A stretch of 64,000 bases of DNA from Euphorbia lathyris (GCF_963576675.1 NC_088911.1:29992501-30056500); one strand, 5' to 3'; counted from the stretch's first letter, positions 36,050-47,436 are shown. Made by a program: numbers and translations. Notes: generated by a model from the letters alone, not told the origin.

Positions 36050-39000
36050 AGACTGTAGTTTAATCGTGTCAAGTAATTTGCCCACTAAACTCAAAGATCC
36101 TGGATGTTTGACTATTCCGTGTAAGTTGGGAGATATTGAATTCCCAAGTTGTCTTTGTGATTTAGGAGCAAGTATAAACTTAATGTCGTTGTCTATTTTT
36201 AACAAGTTAGGTTTAGAAGAAGATATCAAACGTACCAATATGGTTTTGCAATTAGCGGATCAAACCACTAAGAGACCATATGGTATAATTGAAGATGTTT
36301 TAGTCAAAGTCGAAAAATTTATTTTTCCTACCAATTTTGTTATATTAGACTTTGCATATGATGTAAATTGCCCTTTAATTTTCGGTAGACTGTTTATGAA
36401 CACGGGACGCGCTCTAGTAGATGTGTCGAAAGGGAAGGTAGTTTTAAGGATAGGAGAAGATAAGATCGAGTTTAATATGAACAAAGCGATGAAATACCCT
36501 ATAGAGGAATTCGCTTGTATGAAACTTGATTTAGTCGAGGAATGTGTCAATGACGTTATTCAAAGTGAAGAAATAATTGAACCTATAATAGGTGAGGAAT
36601 TAGAAGATAAGGACCCAGAGCCTTTGATTCGAGAAGATGGACCAGTTCCGCCTTCAATTGTAACACCCCCTAAATTAGAACTTAAAGAGTTACCCAGTCA
36701 TTTGAGGTACGCTTTCTTAGGCGAAGGCGATTCTCTACCTATAATTATCTCTAACAAATTAACAAATGATCAAGAAGAAAAATTGAAAGAAGTTGTTAGA
36801 AATAGGATAGGAAGTATGGGATGGCAAATTTCAGACTTAAAAGGAATTAATCCTAGTATCGTAATGCATAGAATTCACTTAGAAGAGGATAAGCCACCTA
36901 AAGCGGATAGGCAAAGACGCTTAAATCCGAACATGAAAGAGGTAGTCAAAAATGAGATTACTAAACTTCTCGACAATAGAATCATTTATCCGATTTCGGA
37001 TAGTGAATGGGTTAGTCCAATCCATTGTGTACCCAAAAAAGGAGGCATAACTGTTGTAAGAAATGATGAAGGTGAACTGATACCTACACGAACCACCACC
37101 GGTTGGAGGGTTTGTATAGACTATAGGAACCTAAACAAAGCAACTAGGAAAGATCATTTTCCTCTACCTTTCATTGATCAAATGATCGAAAGGATAGCCG
37201 GTCATGCATTTTATTGTTTCCTAGACGGTTATTCCGGATTCTTTCAAATTTACATTTACCCGGATGACCAAGATAAAACAACCTTCACTTGTCCTTACGG
37301 AACATTTGCATATAGGAGAATGCCTTTTGGTCTATGTAATGCACCAGCAACATTTCAACGATGTATGACAGCAATATTTAATGACTTCATTGAAGATATA
37401 ATGGAAGTTTTCATGGATGATTTTTCAGTTTATGGAGATTCTTTCGATGCATGTTTACAGAACTTAGATAAAGTATTGTCTAGATGTGAGGAAACGAATT
37501 TAGTATTAAATTGGGAAAAATGTCATTTCATAGTAGACGAAGGAATTGTTTTAGGTCATAAGATATCTGAAAAAGGTTTAGAAGTGGACAGAGCAAAGAC
37601 TTCAGTTATAGAAAAATTACCCCCACCAACCACTGTTAAGGGAGTAAGATCATTTTTAGGTCATGCAGGTTTTTACAGAAGGTTTATAAAGAACTTTTTT
37701 GTAATCTCCAAACCACTTACTAATTTGCTTATGAAAGATTCAACTTTTGATTTTAATGAGGATTGTTTACAAGCTTTCAATACCTTGAAAACGGCTTTAG
37801 TCAGTACACCTATAATATCGAAACCCGATTGGAATCTACCTTTCGAAATTATGTGTGATGCGAATGACTTAGCTGTAGGATGTGTATTAGGTCAAAGGAA
37901 GGATAAGAAACTTCATGTTATATATTATGCGAGTCACACATTGTCCGGTGCACAGTTAAATTACACCACAACTGAAAAAGAAATGTTGGCAGTAGTTTTT
38001 GCATGTGATAAGTTTCGATCTTACTTGTTAGGATCTAAAGTCATCATTTACACAGATCATGCAGCTTTACGATATTTATTTGCTAAGAAAGATGCAAAAC
38101 CGCGTCTTATTAGATGGGTTTTATTATTGCAAGAATATGACATAGAGATTAAAGATAAAAAGGGAGTTGAAAACCTTGTCGCCGATCATCTATCAAGACT
38201 TGAGGATGAAAACGGTCCCATCGGTGAAACATTAGGCATTCGAGATGATTTCCCCGATGAACATCTCATGCAAGTACAAAGTGTCATAGCTCCATGGTAT
38301 GCGGATATAGCCAATTACTTAGCTACACATGTTGTGCCAGATGGATTGAATCCTCAGCAAAAGAAGAAATTCTTTTCAGAGGTTAAGAGATATTTTTGGG
38401 AAGATCCATTTTTGTTCAAAACATGCGGCGATGGAATACTTAGGAAATGTGTTAGTGAGTTTGAATATGACCCTATAATGTCGGAATGTCATGCTAGCGC
38501 CTATGGAGGTCATAACAGCGTAAGCAAAACAGTAGCTAGAATACTAGAATGCGGATTCTTTTGGCCTACTTTGTTTAAAGACGTCCGTTCATTTATTATC
38601 CGATGTGATAAATGTCAAAGAATCGGGAATTTAGGAAGGAGAGATGAGATGCCTCTCACGAACATGTTGGAAGTTGAAATCTTCGACGTATGGGGGATCG
38701 ATTTCATAGGTCCTTTTCCTACTTCTTTTGGCAAAAATTATATACTAGTAGCCGTAGATTATGTTTCAAAGTGGGTTAAAGCAATTTCAACCCCGACAAA
38801 TGATTCTAAAGTAGTTGTTAAGTTTTTAAATGCAATATTCTGTCGATTTGGAGTTCCTAGAGTTATGGTAAGCGACGGTGGTACTCATTTCGTAAATAGA
38901 AGTTTTGAGTTACTTATGAAAAAATACGGAGTACACCACCGTATCTCTACGTCGTACCATCCTCAAACGAATGGTCAAGCGGAAATATCAAATAGAGAGC

Positions 39001-39527
39001 TCAAATGGATTCTTGAGAAAACAGTTTCATCTTCTAGAAGAGATTGGGCAAATAAACTTAACGATGCATTATGGGCATACCGTACTGCATTTAAAACACC
39101 TATCGGAATGACACCTTATAGATTAGTCTATGGTAAAGCTTGTCATTTGCCGGTAGAGTTAGAACATAAAGCATATTGGGCTATAAAAACCCTTAATTAT
39201 GATTTGCAACGCGCAGGAAAAAAGCGTTTATTCGACTTAAACGAGTTGGATGAATTACGCTATTTGTCCTATGAAAATGCAAGAGTTTATAAGGAAAAAG
39301 TTAAAAAGTGGCATGATGCCAGAATCAAAATTAAAAACTTTAATGTTAGGGATAAAGTCTTACTTTTTAATTCGAGATTAAAGTTATTTCCAGGTAAGCT
39401 AAAATCTAGATGGACTAGACCATTTTTGGTTGTTAAAACATTTGATTACGGAACTTTGGAGCTAGAAAAGTCCAATGGTGATCGATTTAAGGTTAATGGT
39501 AATCGTTGCAAGATTTATTTCGAATGA
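35952..39527 (+). CDS. pol: A1 pol: protease, RT, RNase H, integrase, open frame
   Basis: 1,191 codons without a stop. In order: aspartic protease ([11 protein letters not shown], Asp near residue 70), reverse transcriptase ([41 protein letters not shown], catalytic FMDD near 487-490), RNase H ([11 protein letters not shown] near 636, [10 protein letters not shown]), integrase zinc region (GGHNSVSK...CDKCQRIGN), and the catalytic triad in WGIDFIGP (about 917), SDGGTHF (about 974) and NGQAE (about 1010). The gypsy order with integrase last is clear. The first ~20 residues are really the end of gag read in the pol frame, since the original gene is a gag-pol fusion and the shift near 35987 separates them. 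Active-site residues look intact. Confidence 0.95.
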   Translation: MQSHKFLTMVSFLKDLISKKISWEGISSISLTEDCSLIVSSNLPTKLKDPGCLTIPCKLGDIEFPSCLCDLGASINLMSLSIFNKLGLEEDIKRTNMVLQLADQTTKRPYGIIEDVLVKVEKFIFPTNFVILDFAYDVNCPLIFGRLFMNTGRALVDVSKGKVVLRIGEDKIEFNMNKAMKYPIEEFACMKLDLVEECVNDVIQSEEIIEPIIGEELEDKDPEPLIREDGPVPPSIVTPPKLELKELPSHLRYAFLGEGDSLPIIISNKLTNDQEEKLKEVVRNRIGSMGWQISDLKGINPSIVMHRIHLEEDKPPKADRQRRLNPNMKEVVKNEITKLLDNRIIYPISDSEWVSPIHCVPKKGGITVVRNDEGELIPTRTTTGWRVCIDYRNLNKATRKDHFPLPFIDQMIERIAGHAFYCFLDGYSGFFQIYIYPDDQDKTTFTCPYGTFAYRRMPFGLCNAPATFQRCMTAIFNDFIEDIMEVFMDDFSVYGDSFDACLQNLDKVLSRCEETNLVLNWEKCHFIVDEGIVLGHKISEKGLEVDRAKTSVIEKLPPPTTVKGVRSFLGHAGFYRRFIKNFFVISKPLTNLLMKDSTFDFNEDCLQAFNTLKTALVSTPIISKPDWNLPFEIMCDANDLAVGCVLGQRKDKKLHVIYYASHTLSGAQLNYTTTEKEMLAVVFACDKFRSYLLGSKVIIYTDHAALRYLFAKKDAKPRLIRWVLLLQEYDIEIKDKKGVENLVADHLSRLEDENGPIGETLGIRDDFPDEHLMQVQSVIAPWYADIANYLATHVVPDGLNPQQKKKFFSEVKRYFWEDPFLFKTCGDGILRKCVSEFEYDPIMSECHASAYGGHNSVSKTVARILECGFFWPTLFKDVRSFIIRCDKCQRIGNLGRRDEMPLTNMLEVEIFDVWGIDFIGPFPTSFGKNYILVAVDYVSKWVKAISTPTNDSKVVVKFLNAIFCRFGVPRVMVSDGGTHFVNRSFELLMKKYGVHHRISTSYHPQTNGQAEISNRELKWILEKTVSSSRRDWANKLNDALWAYRTAFKTPIGMTPYRLVYGKACHLPVELEHKAYWAIKTLNYDLQRAGKKRLFDLNELDELRYLSYENARVYKEKVKKWHDARIKIKNFNVRDKVLLFNSRLKLFPGKLKSRWTRPFLVVKTFDYGTLELEKSNGDRFKVNGNRCKIYFE

Positions 39528-40113
39528 GCTCCAATTCACGCAATTGAATCCGTGGACGAATTCTATGAAAATTAATTTATTTAGTTTTCATATTTTTAAT
39601 TTATAGTTTTTCTTATTTTATGTTCATAATTTTTATTTTTTTTCTTTCTTTTTAATTTATTTATTTTTATTTTTATTTTATTTTTATTTTTATTTTCATT
39701 TTGTGTACAAATAAGTTTTGTTAAAATTTTAATCTAGTCATGTTTTGAAAATGATTTCATTAAGTGTTAAGTATTATTGAGAAATTAAATATGCAGAAAT
39801 CTCAGTTGAGATTTTCCATGTTTCAGGATTTGAAAATCTCAGTTGAGATTCTGAAAATCTCAGTTGAGATTTTCTGTCTTTTACATTTTGAAATAACTGT
39901 AAGGGATTACAGCCATCTAATTTTAAAAATTCTGTCAGTTGAATCGAAGAGGTATCACTTTTGCATCTTTTCTTTTTTAACAGACACAGCCTTTCACTTA
40001 TATATCTTATATATTCCTGTAGGATCAGACTTATTCCATTTTCATTTCATCTTTCTGAATTTCTTTCTCAAATTCTCAATCCTACAGACTTCATTTTCTT
40101 CTCTCTCACAAAC
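39528..40113 (+). promoter_or_regulatory. A1 pol-ORF2 spacer with palindrome array and TATA-like box
   Basis: T-rich sequence after pol, then three copies of the near-palindrome AATCTCAGTTGAGATT (39798-39813, 39835-39850, 39856-39871). A TATA-like TATATAT lies at 39999-40005, 115 bases before the ORF2 ATG, with pyrimidine-rich leader sequence between. The palindrome is related to the hairpin in the A1 LTR. An internal promoter is inferred, not shown. Confidence 0.6.
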
Positions 40114-41043
40114 ATGACTAAGTCTTTGAAAAATGTTCGAAAACACACTTCTGCTCAAAGCGGGAAAATTGATATCTCTGATCGATATGGCGCATGGTTT
40201 CCAATCTATAATCATGACGAAGGGAAACGCTTTCTGCAGTTCAGATATGCTCAATTCTTTGGCATGATGTATATGGACGAGTTTCTGAACGAGGAACTCG
40301 GGATAAGCGAAGACATAGATCGCTATCTGACTAATTTGGGATGGACCAAATTTGCTTCTATGAAATTTCCTATAATTGGGAATTGGGTTCTAGAGTTTTT
40401 ATCTACCGTTCGATTCGTCAATAAGATATGTGTTCGTCTCAGTTTTCGTTGTGAGGGGAAGGTATTCACTTTTGGATATCCAGAACTTCATAATTGGTTT
40501 GGTTTTCCACCCCGAGACATAACTCAACACCATTATGGACGGGATATGACTTCTACAGACATATGGAGGATGTTAACAGGATTTTGGCGATTCAATCCAC
40601 GTCTTGCCTTCAACAAATCCATAAATTCTAACTCCATGCTATATCTACACAAATTCCTCTGTCATAGTCTTTTTGGTCGAGTCAGTAGCAATGTTGTGAA
40701 AGATACTGATCTTTATGTGTTAGGCGATGTTTTCCAAGGCAACTCAATGAACTCCTCGAAAATTCTAATGGAGGGGTTAGTTGCCGCTTCCCGTTTGAAG
40801 CACCGGAAGATTGGGTTCGCCAACATCATTTGTGGAATCATTCTAGGAGCTAAGGGTACCATTTCTGTCCCTTGGACTGATACGGAACCATTCCCTATTC
40901 TTGACTACGAGTTCTTGGAGAACGAGGGGCTTGTCAAACGAGTTTTTCGTTCTGGTCCAACATTCCTTTCTGCACCAGAGAGGCAAGTCTTCATTCAAAC
41001 GAAGATTAACAGGGCCAATGCACGTCGTTTTTCCAATTCTTAG
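40114..41043 (+). CDS. A1 ORF2, ATHILA ORF-1-like protein, open frame
   Basis: 309 codons. The ATG at 40114 is chosen because A2 aligns from the same methionine; the open frame extends upstream but into the T-rich spacer. Recognisable landmarks are NHDEGKRF (33-40), GWTKFASMKFP (76-86), EFLSTV (94-99), WFGFPPRD (128-135), WRMLTGFWRFNP (151-162), HKFLCHSLFGR (179-189), DLYVLGDVFQG (199-209) and GIILGAKG (241-248). These resemble the Athila ORF-1 group. There is no signal peptide, membrane span or catalytic motif, so the function is unknown. ORF3 downstream shows the same landmarks in the same order, and A2 has a counterpart at 55030-55977. Confidence 0.85.
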   Translation: MTKSLKNVRKHTSAQSGKIDISDRYGAWFPIYNHDEGKRFLQFRYAQFFGMMYMDEFLNEELGISEDIDRYLTNLGWTKFASMKFPIIGNWVLEFLSTVRFVNKICVRLSFRCEGKVFTFGYPELHNWFGFPPRDITQHHYGRDMTSTDIWRMLTGFWRFNPRLAFNKSINSNSMLYLHKFLCHSLFGRVSSNVVKDTDLYVLGDVFQGNSMNSSKILMEGLVAASRLKHRKIGFANIICGIILGAKGTISVPWTDTEPFPILDYEFLENEGLVKRVFRSGPTFLSAPERQVFIQTKINRANARRFSNS

Positions 41044-41734
41044 GGATATAATTTGTGTTTCTGTTGTTTTATTATATATATGAGTGTTTGTTTATAATTT
41101 TAGTTTTTATGAATAAGATGTTTTTATGTAAATATGTATTAAGGTATTGTTCTTCTTTTCTTTATGGTTAATGAAAATGCATTAATTCTTTGTTTTATTT
41201 CTTAGATTTAAGGAACAACCCTTGGTTTTCCTTCATTTAATGTTTCAGTTTTGTTTATCTCAGTTTCAGGGATTAATATTCACATTAATGTCACTTAAAT
41301 ATGAGAGGAATTGGTTTAGTCGTGTTAAAATTTTCAAAAACAGTCCCATTTTTTACCTAGAAATTTCCGAATCTCAGTTGAGACAGCAACAGGGCAACTT
41401 TCAGGAAAAATTCGTCCCCCTTGCATACTTGCTGTCGCGACTTCCAGGGACGGGATATGGGGCGAATTTTGCATCTTTTCCTATTCCTACTCTAATTACT
41501 TACCTATTCATCTATCCTAATCAATACCTATTACTTACACCTATTTAAATCACCTATATTTACACCAATCAATCATCTTTTCTCTTCCCAATACCAAGAT
41601 TCACTCACCTTCCCCATAAATCTTTACCCTATTCATCTTCTTCTTCCCTAAAATCACCACCATTATCTTTTACTCTTCCTTTCATCCTTTCATATTTTCT
41701 TCATCTCATTCACCAAATTTCACAATAAAAAAAA
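41044..41734 (+). promoter_or_regulatory. A1 ORF2-ORF3 spacer with hairpin remnant and TATA-like box
   Basis: Contains AATCTCAGTTGAGACAGC from 41370, which matches the LTR (ATCTCATATGAGACAGC near 45301). A GTCGCGAC fragment follows near 41434 and a TATA-like TATTTAAAT at 41542-41550, then a C/T-rich leader up to ORF3. Promoter activity is inferred from arrangement. Confidence 0.55.
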
Positions 41735-42994
41735 ATTCCTAAACAAAAGACCGTTGCTAACAAAACTAAAGCCACTGAAGTCAATAGATTACGGGTTCAA
41801 TATGGAGCACCGTTCAATATTGCGACAGAGGCCGAAGGACATAAATTTTGCCACTTTTCACATACCCAAATAGAGTTCGTCGACATGCTTTTCCTTGACA
41901 CCGACACGGTAAACATATTTTCTTTTACCGAACGTATTGATGAATATCTATCCGTTCTTGGTTGGAAAAGGTTTTCTAGTATGCGTTTTCCTAGTATTAA
42001 ATCTCATATTATTGAATTTTTAGTTACTCTAACCTATGATAAGAAGAAAGGAATTATCTCTTTTCGGAATAATGGAGTTCGTTTTGACGTTGGGTATGCG
42101 ACTATGAACCGATGGTTTGGACTTCCTACTCGAAATTTTTATTCCAAACCAAAGCCTTTTAATGCACACACGGTTTGGCACTCTTTAACCGGTCTAGAGG
42201 TTTTTAATCCAAAGAATACATCTAGTAAGCTACTTAAGGACGATTGTATATTTTTCTTTCACAAGTTTTTATCATTTTCCTTATTTGGTCGGGTTGAAAG
42301 TTCAAAGGTGCAAGTTCATGATTTGTTTGTATTGGATAGTATTTTTAAGGGTTTGACCATTGATAGTATTGAGATGATATTTACTAATTTAGTTCGAGCT
42401 TCCAAGTCTCGCAATAAGCAAGTGCCCATGGGTAATTTAATTACCGGCATTGTTTTGGGTGCTCGGGGTGAATTAGTGGATTATCAAAATATGCCTCATG
42501 TTGGTTTACCTTCCTTGGATCTCACGGCACTTCAAAGGGCCAATTTATTGAAGAAAATGGGACCGCCCGCCTTTATCTCTTATGAAGCTCGTACAAGACG
42601 TGTTTTTGCTACCTTGGGTAGTGAAGCTTCAAGTTCTCAAGGTTTGGGTGCTCAAGATGATGATGAGGAAGATGAAGAGGAATTTGATGAAGAGGAAGAG
42701 GAGGAGGAGCATGTTGATGTTAATACCAACGAGCAAGAAAATGTAGAACCGAATGTTGAGGAACAAGTTGGTTGGCAACGTGTTTTGCACCAAATGAACG
42801 AGCAAAACCGTCACATGAATTTGCGGTTAGATGAAGTCGTTGCCACCAATACCGAAATGAGTTCGAGGATAAACATGGTGGATGCCAATATCACTACGTT
42901 GAGACGTGAGAACAAATCTACTCATCGCCGGTTGCTATCTTTCTTCCGACGCCAAGGAGTTGAGACTACGCCTTCTCCACCGCGTTCACCTTGA
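41735..42994 (+). pseudogene. A1 ORF3, ATHILA ORF-1-like protein, start codon lost
   Basis: The frame is open to the stop at 42992-42994, but the codon matching the A2 start (57060) reads ATT at 41735-41737. The first remaining ATG is at 41885, 50 codons in, and would remove the conserved NRLRVQYGAPF region. Landmarks are RIDEYLSVLGWKRFSSMRFP, EFLVTL, MNRWFGLPTRN, HKFLSFSLFGRVESSK, DLFVLDSIFKG and GIVLGARGE. A strongly acidic run (DDDEEDEEEFDEEEEEEE) and a C-terminal helical part (MNEQNRHMNLRLDEVV) are not present in ORF2. Function is unknown; translation from the internal ATG is possible. Confidence 0.85.
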
Positions 42995-43210
42995 TAGGTT
43001 TTATCCTTTCCAACTTTAACTCATTTTCGTTATTATTATTATGTTTTGTCAAGTTTGGTACAATATTTTTATTTATGTTTGGTACAATTATCTTTATTAT
43101 TCAAGTTTGAATGTTATCGTACTATATTTTTCAATTCTAATTCGTATGGATTATTTCGTACTATTTTTCGTGTTTTATCGCTTTTTGCACCAATGAGGAC
43201 ATGGTCCAAA

Positions 43211-43223
43211 TTAAGTGTGGGAG
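43211..43223 (+). promoter_or_regulatory. Internal polypurine-tract-like copy in A1
   Basis: TTAAGTGTGGGAG, identical over 13 bases to the terminal tract at 44520-44532. A2 has the same at 58481-58493 (CTAAGTGTGGGAG). It sits about 215 bases after ORF3 and 1.3 kb before the LTR. Confidence 0.65.
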
Positions 43224-43915
43224 TAGATATTTCATATTCGTTTTAATTTTAAGTACGAATGAATGCAACGAATGAGAATGAATGCTATTTTAAGAATAAA
43301 TGTATGTTGTTATTAATGTTTAAGTAAAGTATATAATGCAACATTTTCAAAAAAAATTGCAACATTTTTATATAAAGTGCAACATTTTTCAAAAATAATA
43401 GCAATTTTTCATAAACATACATTTCTTTTTGTTAACTATATATTTCCTATGTTTCAAACACTTTAACTCTCAAAATAATGTTAAAGCATATTTTAAGGTT
43501 AACATTATCGTTAGAAATAATATTTCTATACGGGTAATATTTTTAACAAATATTTTTACAAATCTCCGATACGATTTTATCAAAAACGTCTCGAGTAAAT
43601 GTATATAAGTAAAAATTTCTTTAGTTTCAAATCTCTATTTTATATCATGAGTACATGATAAATATAAATCTTATTTTCAATTTTTAATTAGGTTTATAGA
43701 CATAAATCAAACTAACAACTTTAGCCTTTTAGCTCGATATTATTTTTTGTCTTACATTAAAAACCAATTGAAGTTTTTAAGGAAACTTTAGCCATAATAC
43801 ATGTTGAATTTCAAGTCAATATAGGATGAATGTGCTATTTTTATTTTCCCAATTTATAATTTTAATTTTATAACTCGTGTTAATTTAATCAAGTAGTCGT
43901 ATTCTTAACTTTTGC

Positions 43916-44180
43916 CCACGATTGAGACCAACCTTATCACAATCGAGGTATGAAAGGGAAGAACATAAAGTATCGTTTACTTTTGGCCACGATTGCGACC
44001 ACCCTTATCACGGTCGAGGTATGAAAGGAACGTTAGAAATTAAAGCAAAATTAAACGTGTTTAACGTTTTAAGTAACGATTGCGTCCACCCATGGCATGG
44101 TCGGTACCTCTTAAACGAACACAAAAGCAAATTAATTCATATAAAGTCACGGACGAGACCACCTTTATCACGGGCGTGAC
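43916..44180 (+). repeat. Four degenerate ~40-bp units in the A1 3' region
   Basis: Units start near 43916, 43987, 44073 and 44147, built on CACGATTGCGACCACCCTTA followed by a TCACGGTCG-like end. Spacing is 70-86 bases. Each could fold as a short hairpin, but with different pairing segments (GATTG/CAATC in the first, CGACC/GGTCG in the second). A2 has all four units at about 59057, 59130, 59212 and 59282. Confidence 0.7.
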
Positions 44181-44534
44181 TAAGCAAATATATTAAACCT
44201 AAGTCCTTAATAAATCTATATTTGTAATAGTTTAGGTTTGGGAAAGGAAATTTTGTGCTTAGAAATGCCTTGAGACGAAAGATTCAAAAACATGCGTGCT
44301 TACACCGTCCCGAATACTTCAATATAAAAATTGAGATACAAGATGAGTAATATATCTCTTTTACACTAGCTAGTTTGATACCTTGCGTATAAATTTACCA
44401 TGAAAGTTTATCTTTCAGTTTAACTAATTCAAAAAGGAATTTATGGATATATGTTCTGTTTATGAAGAGATTGATTAAAGAATAAATTCAGTAAAATTTT
44501 GCTCGGGACTAGCAAAAGCTTAAGTGTGGGAGTT

Positions 44535-44592
44535 TGTTAAGCCCAAAATATACCTAAAATATCATATATAAATATGTTAAATTTACATTGAA
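44535..44592 (+). repeat. Truncated 58-bp start of the A1 3' LTR
   Basis: Matches the first 58 bases of the A1 LTR and directly follows the polypurine tract, then breaks off inside ...TTACATTGAA. Confidence 0.92.
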
Positions 44593-44913
44593 GAATGAAG
44601 GAACCGAACTTAGGTGCCAAACTGCTTAAACTGAAGAATGAAGGAACCGAACTTAGGTGCACAAACGACTCCGAAAAAATAAAATACCCTGTTGAGTTCT
44701 GTAAACCCTCTGGTCACAAAGGAGAAATTGCCAGCACGTGTATGGGTCAGAATCAGAAAATGGCTCATTACATACTGACCAACTTTATATTCCCCAAGGT
44801 CAACTCCCAATCCTCCGTATCTAACTTTGAACAGTGCTTTATCTGGCACATGCTGACCTAGCAGCCACTCAACATGCCCTTCTTTCTTATCGGTGCATTT
44901 CAACGTAGTATCG
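44593..44913 (+). repeat. Duplicated S2 flank inside the A1 3' end
   Basis: 44593-44617 copies S2 32314-32338, and 44618-44913 copies S2 32296-32591 (same length, a few substitutions). The copy includes the target duplication as TATCG (44909-44913). It contains part of the third-gene N-terminal domain (KLLKLKNEGTEL...FIWHMLT) but no independent gene. Confidence 0.93.
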
Positions 44914-46458
44914 TGTTAAGCCCAAAATATACCTAAAATATCATATATAAATATGTTAAATTTACATTGAAATCGTGCTAATTATATTCATTTAGAATAC
45001 TTTTACGTCTTTATTTAATTCTTTGATGCAAGGTACTTAATTATTTGGTTAAATCCAAATAGGAGCCAAAACGGATCTAAAACGGAGCTAAAATGGAGGA
45101 AAAACCTAAAAAACGTACCAAGAATACGTATCAGTCAAAAGAACGCTCAAGGAGGACAAGAAGCAGTCGAAAGACGGGGAGAAAAGCCCCTGTCGCGACT
45201 GAGATTTTTAGAATCTCAGTCGCGACATACGATCACCGAACTCTGAAATTTCGAAGTCTTCAACTCGCCCCTGCACCCCCTGTCGCGACTGAGATTTTCA
45301 GAATCTCATATGAGACAGCGAAGAATTCTGCACGGTTTTCACATGTTTTAATCCGAGAAACGCGTCTGTTCGTTTGGATAAAAGCGACCCTTCACCAACG
45401 GACACGACCCATCAATTACAACCCTTCAACAACTATAAATAAGTGATCCATTTCAGAAATTAATGTTGTTGGCTAAGTTAGAAAAGTTAGAGAAATCAGA
45501 GAGTTATTATGTTGAGTTTCTGATTCAGAAAAGAGTCAGAAAGTTAGATTTCATTTCTGTAAACAAACTTGATGTACACAAGTTGTTATTAGATTAGTTA
45601 TAAATACAGTAATATTAGTTTAGTTTCAAAGGTTGATCAGAGATAAGTTTTCATTCCGGTAGTGGACTGACCGGTCTCTATTCCGAAGATTCAGCGAGAA
45701 GAACTAACGGCTGAAGCGCAAAAGGGTCTGACAAACCTACGGAGTTTGAGGGAAAGATTGACAACCCGGATCTCAAAGTTTTCGTCACAATGCTATCCAT
45801 GTTTCTACTTCTCTGTTAACTTGTGAAGATTCACGTTTCATTAATGATATATTTATCTTATTCAATACATTCTTTCTGTTGTTATTTTGATATTGTTCTG
45901 ACAAAATGATTTTCAAAATGATAAATTGGTGTTTTTATTAAAACGTTTTATACCATCTTATTCATATAAGAACTTTGTTGAACACTTGAAAGAATTGGTT
46001 TTTACAGATGATATGATCGCCAGCGCGGTTTATCGGATATAAAATACTAATTTGATTAAGGTAGAAATCTGCTCCGAACCAGAGAGATTTCTACGGTTCA
46101 AAGCCATTTAATTGAATAAATTCCTATATTGTTACATGTCCATAATCTTACCAAAGTTATAGTTGTTTTTCGCTTAATGAAAATAAGTTTTATACCTTCT
46201 ATTTATTCCAATTACGGAAGTATCTGTCTTGTAATCAAAATCTCAAGACGGAATTGTTCTCTAAATTCAATATAATATTCTTATCTAATCCTAATTTATC
46301 CAAACCAATTCAATCAATTAAACGATTTTCTTTTGTTAAACCTAAAGACGCGAATAAAACTGAATTAAATAAGTTTTTAGTTAAAAAGCGTTCCCTGTGG
46401 GTTCGATATCTTTTATTACTACAAGCGTATACCGTGCACTTGCAGAAATCACTCAACA
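44914..46458 (+). repeat. A1 3' LTR, full copy
   Basis: 1,545 bp, TGTTAAGCCC...CTCAACA, followed by TACCG. Close to the 5' LTR by eye (a few percent differences and a 13-bp duplication near 45075). The hairpin at 45192-45226 has 15-bp perfect arms. Confidence 0.94.
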
Positions 46459-46463
46459 TACCG

Positions 46464-47130
46464 ACACACTCAGGTTGGGATCCCTTATCACCAAAATTCT
46501 CAAAGACTACAAAGTGGGCTTGGTAGAGGAAATTAACTTCTAGGGTACAGAAATTTCTGCTGGCATACTATTCGGTTTGGCCTACGATCAACCCATCGTA
46601 CCCAAGAAAGGAAAGGGGGCCGCTGTTGAAGAAGCACATGATGTGCCGACCAAGAAGGGGAAGAAAGTGTTGGTGAAACCAACTGGCCACACTCGGTAGG
46701 ATAAAAAGCGGAAAGCTGACCTGTCAGCAAAGGATGTGAACACAGCTCCGAAAAGGCTAAGAATAGTATCCAGTGCGAAGAAAGCTGATGCTGAGCAAGG
46801 TCAGGAGGAACCTAAGTCAGCAGAAAAACTGAAAAGGCAAGTTGAGCCTGAGGAAGAGAGTGAGGATACTCCTGAACAGCCTCTGAGAAAGAAGAAGAAG
46901 AAGAAGAAGAAGAAATCCTCTGGACTAAACCCAATCGATGCACTACCTCTTGACTGTGTAATCTCTGAAGACTCACACTTTGGGAGAAGTCAAGATATCG
47001 ATCTTGAGAAACCTCCTACTGATCAAGAAGAAGAACTGGGTAATGATGAAGGTAAGTTTGAAAAGACAGATAATGTTACGCCATATAAGGAAGTTGATAC
47101 TGAGCAAAACCAAACAGTTGATGCTAAGCT
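46464..47130 (+). pseudogene. S2 third gene, second segment (lysine-rich middle)
   Basis: Resumes the third gene after A1: RLGSLITKILKDY, then stops near 46542 and 46699, a lysine-rich tract encoded by an AAG run at 46891-46914, and SGLNPIDALP...VISEDSHFGRSQDIDLEKPPT. It corresponds to S1 about 14348-13720. It ends abruptly at about 47130, where A2 internal sequence begins. About 285 bases of third gene that S1 has here are missing. Confidence 0.85.
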
Positions 47131-47436
47131 GGTTTGGGAAAGGAAATTTTGTGCTTTAAAAAGCCTTGAGACGAAAGATTCAATAACATGCGTGCTTATA
47201 TCGTCCCGAATACTTCAATTCAAAATTGAAAATACAAGAAAAAAGATATATCGCCTTTATACTAAGTTAGTTTGATATTTTGCGGATAAATTTGCCATAC
47301 GAAGTTAGTCTTTTCGGCTTAACTAATTTAAAAGTTAATACAGAGATATATAATTTATTTTTTATACAGAGATTAGTTAAAGAAATAATTCAGTGAAATT
47401 TTGCTCGGGACTAGCAAAAGATTAAGTGTGGAGATT
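47131..47436 (+). repeat. Extra Athila internal tail with polypurine tract before the A2 5' LTR
   Basis: Nearly identical to 59382-59687 (GTTTGGGAAAGGAAATTTTG... to TTAAGTGTGGAGATT at 47422-47436). In a simple insertion nothing of this kind precedes a 5' LTR. Confidence 0.92.

Larger units (their letters stand above)
42995..44534 (+). other. A1 3' non-coding region ending in the polypurine tract
   Basis: No gene. It contains an internal polypurine-like copy (43211-43223), four degenerate repeat units (43916-44180), and, from 44225, a block shared with A2 (GTTTGGGAAAGGAAATTTTG). The terminal polypurine tract TTAAGTGTGGGAGTT is at 44520-44534, directly before the LTR start. Confidence 0.8.
32592..46458 (+). 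mobile_element. Athila-type Ty3/gypsy retrotransposon A1, inserted in S2
   Basis: LTRs at 32592-34125 and 44914-46458, with target duplication TACCG at 32587-32591 and 46459-46463. The S2 third gene joins cleanly across it when compared with S1 near 14348. The internal region carries a tRNA-Asp primer-binding site, gag-pol, two further ORFs and a long 3' non-coding part. The 3' LTR is abnormal: the first 58 bases of an LTR (44535-44592) are followed by a 321-bp copy of the left flank and then a complete LTR. Pol and ORF2 are open; gag has two single-base frame errors and ORF3 lacks its ATG. Confidence 0.96.

Noticed and set aside
43916..44180. CRISPR-like spacing of four repeats
   Set aside because: Only four degenerate units, eukaryotic retrotransposon context and no cas genes.
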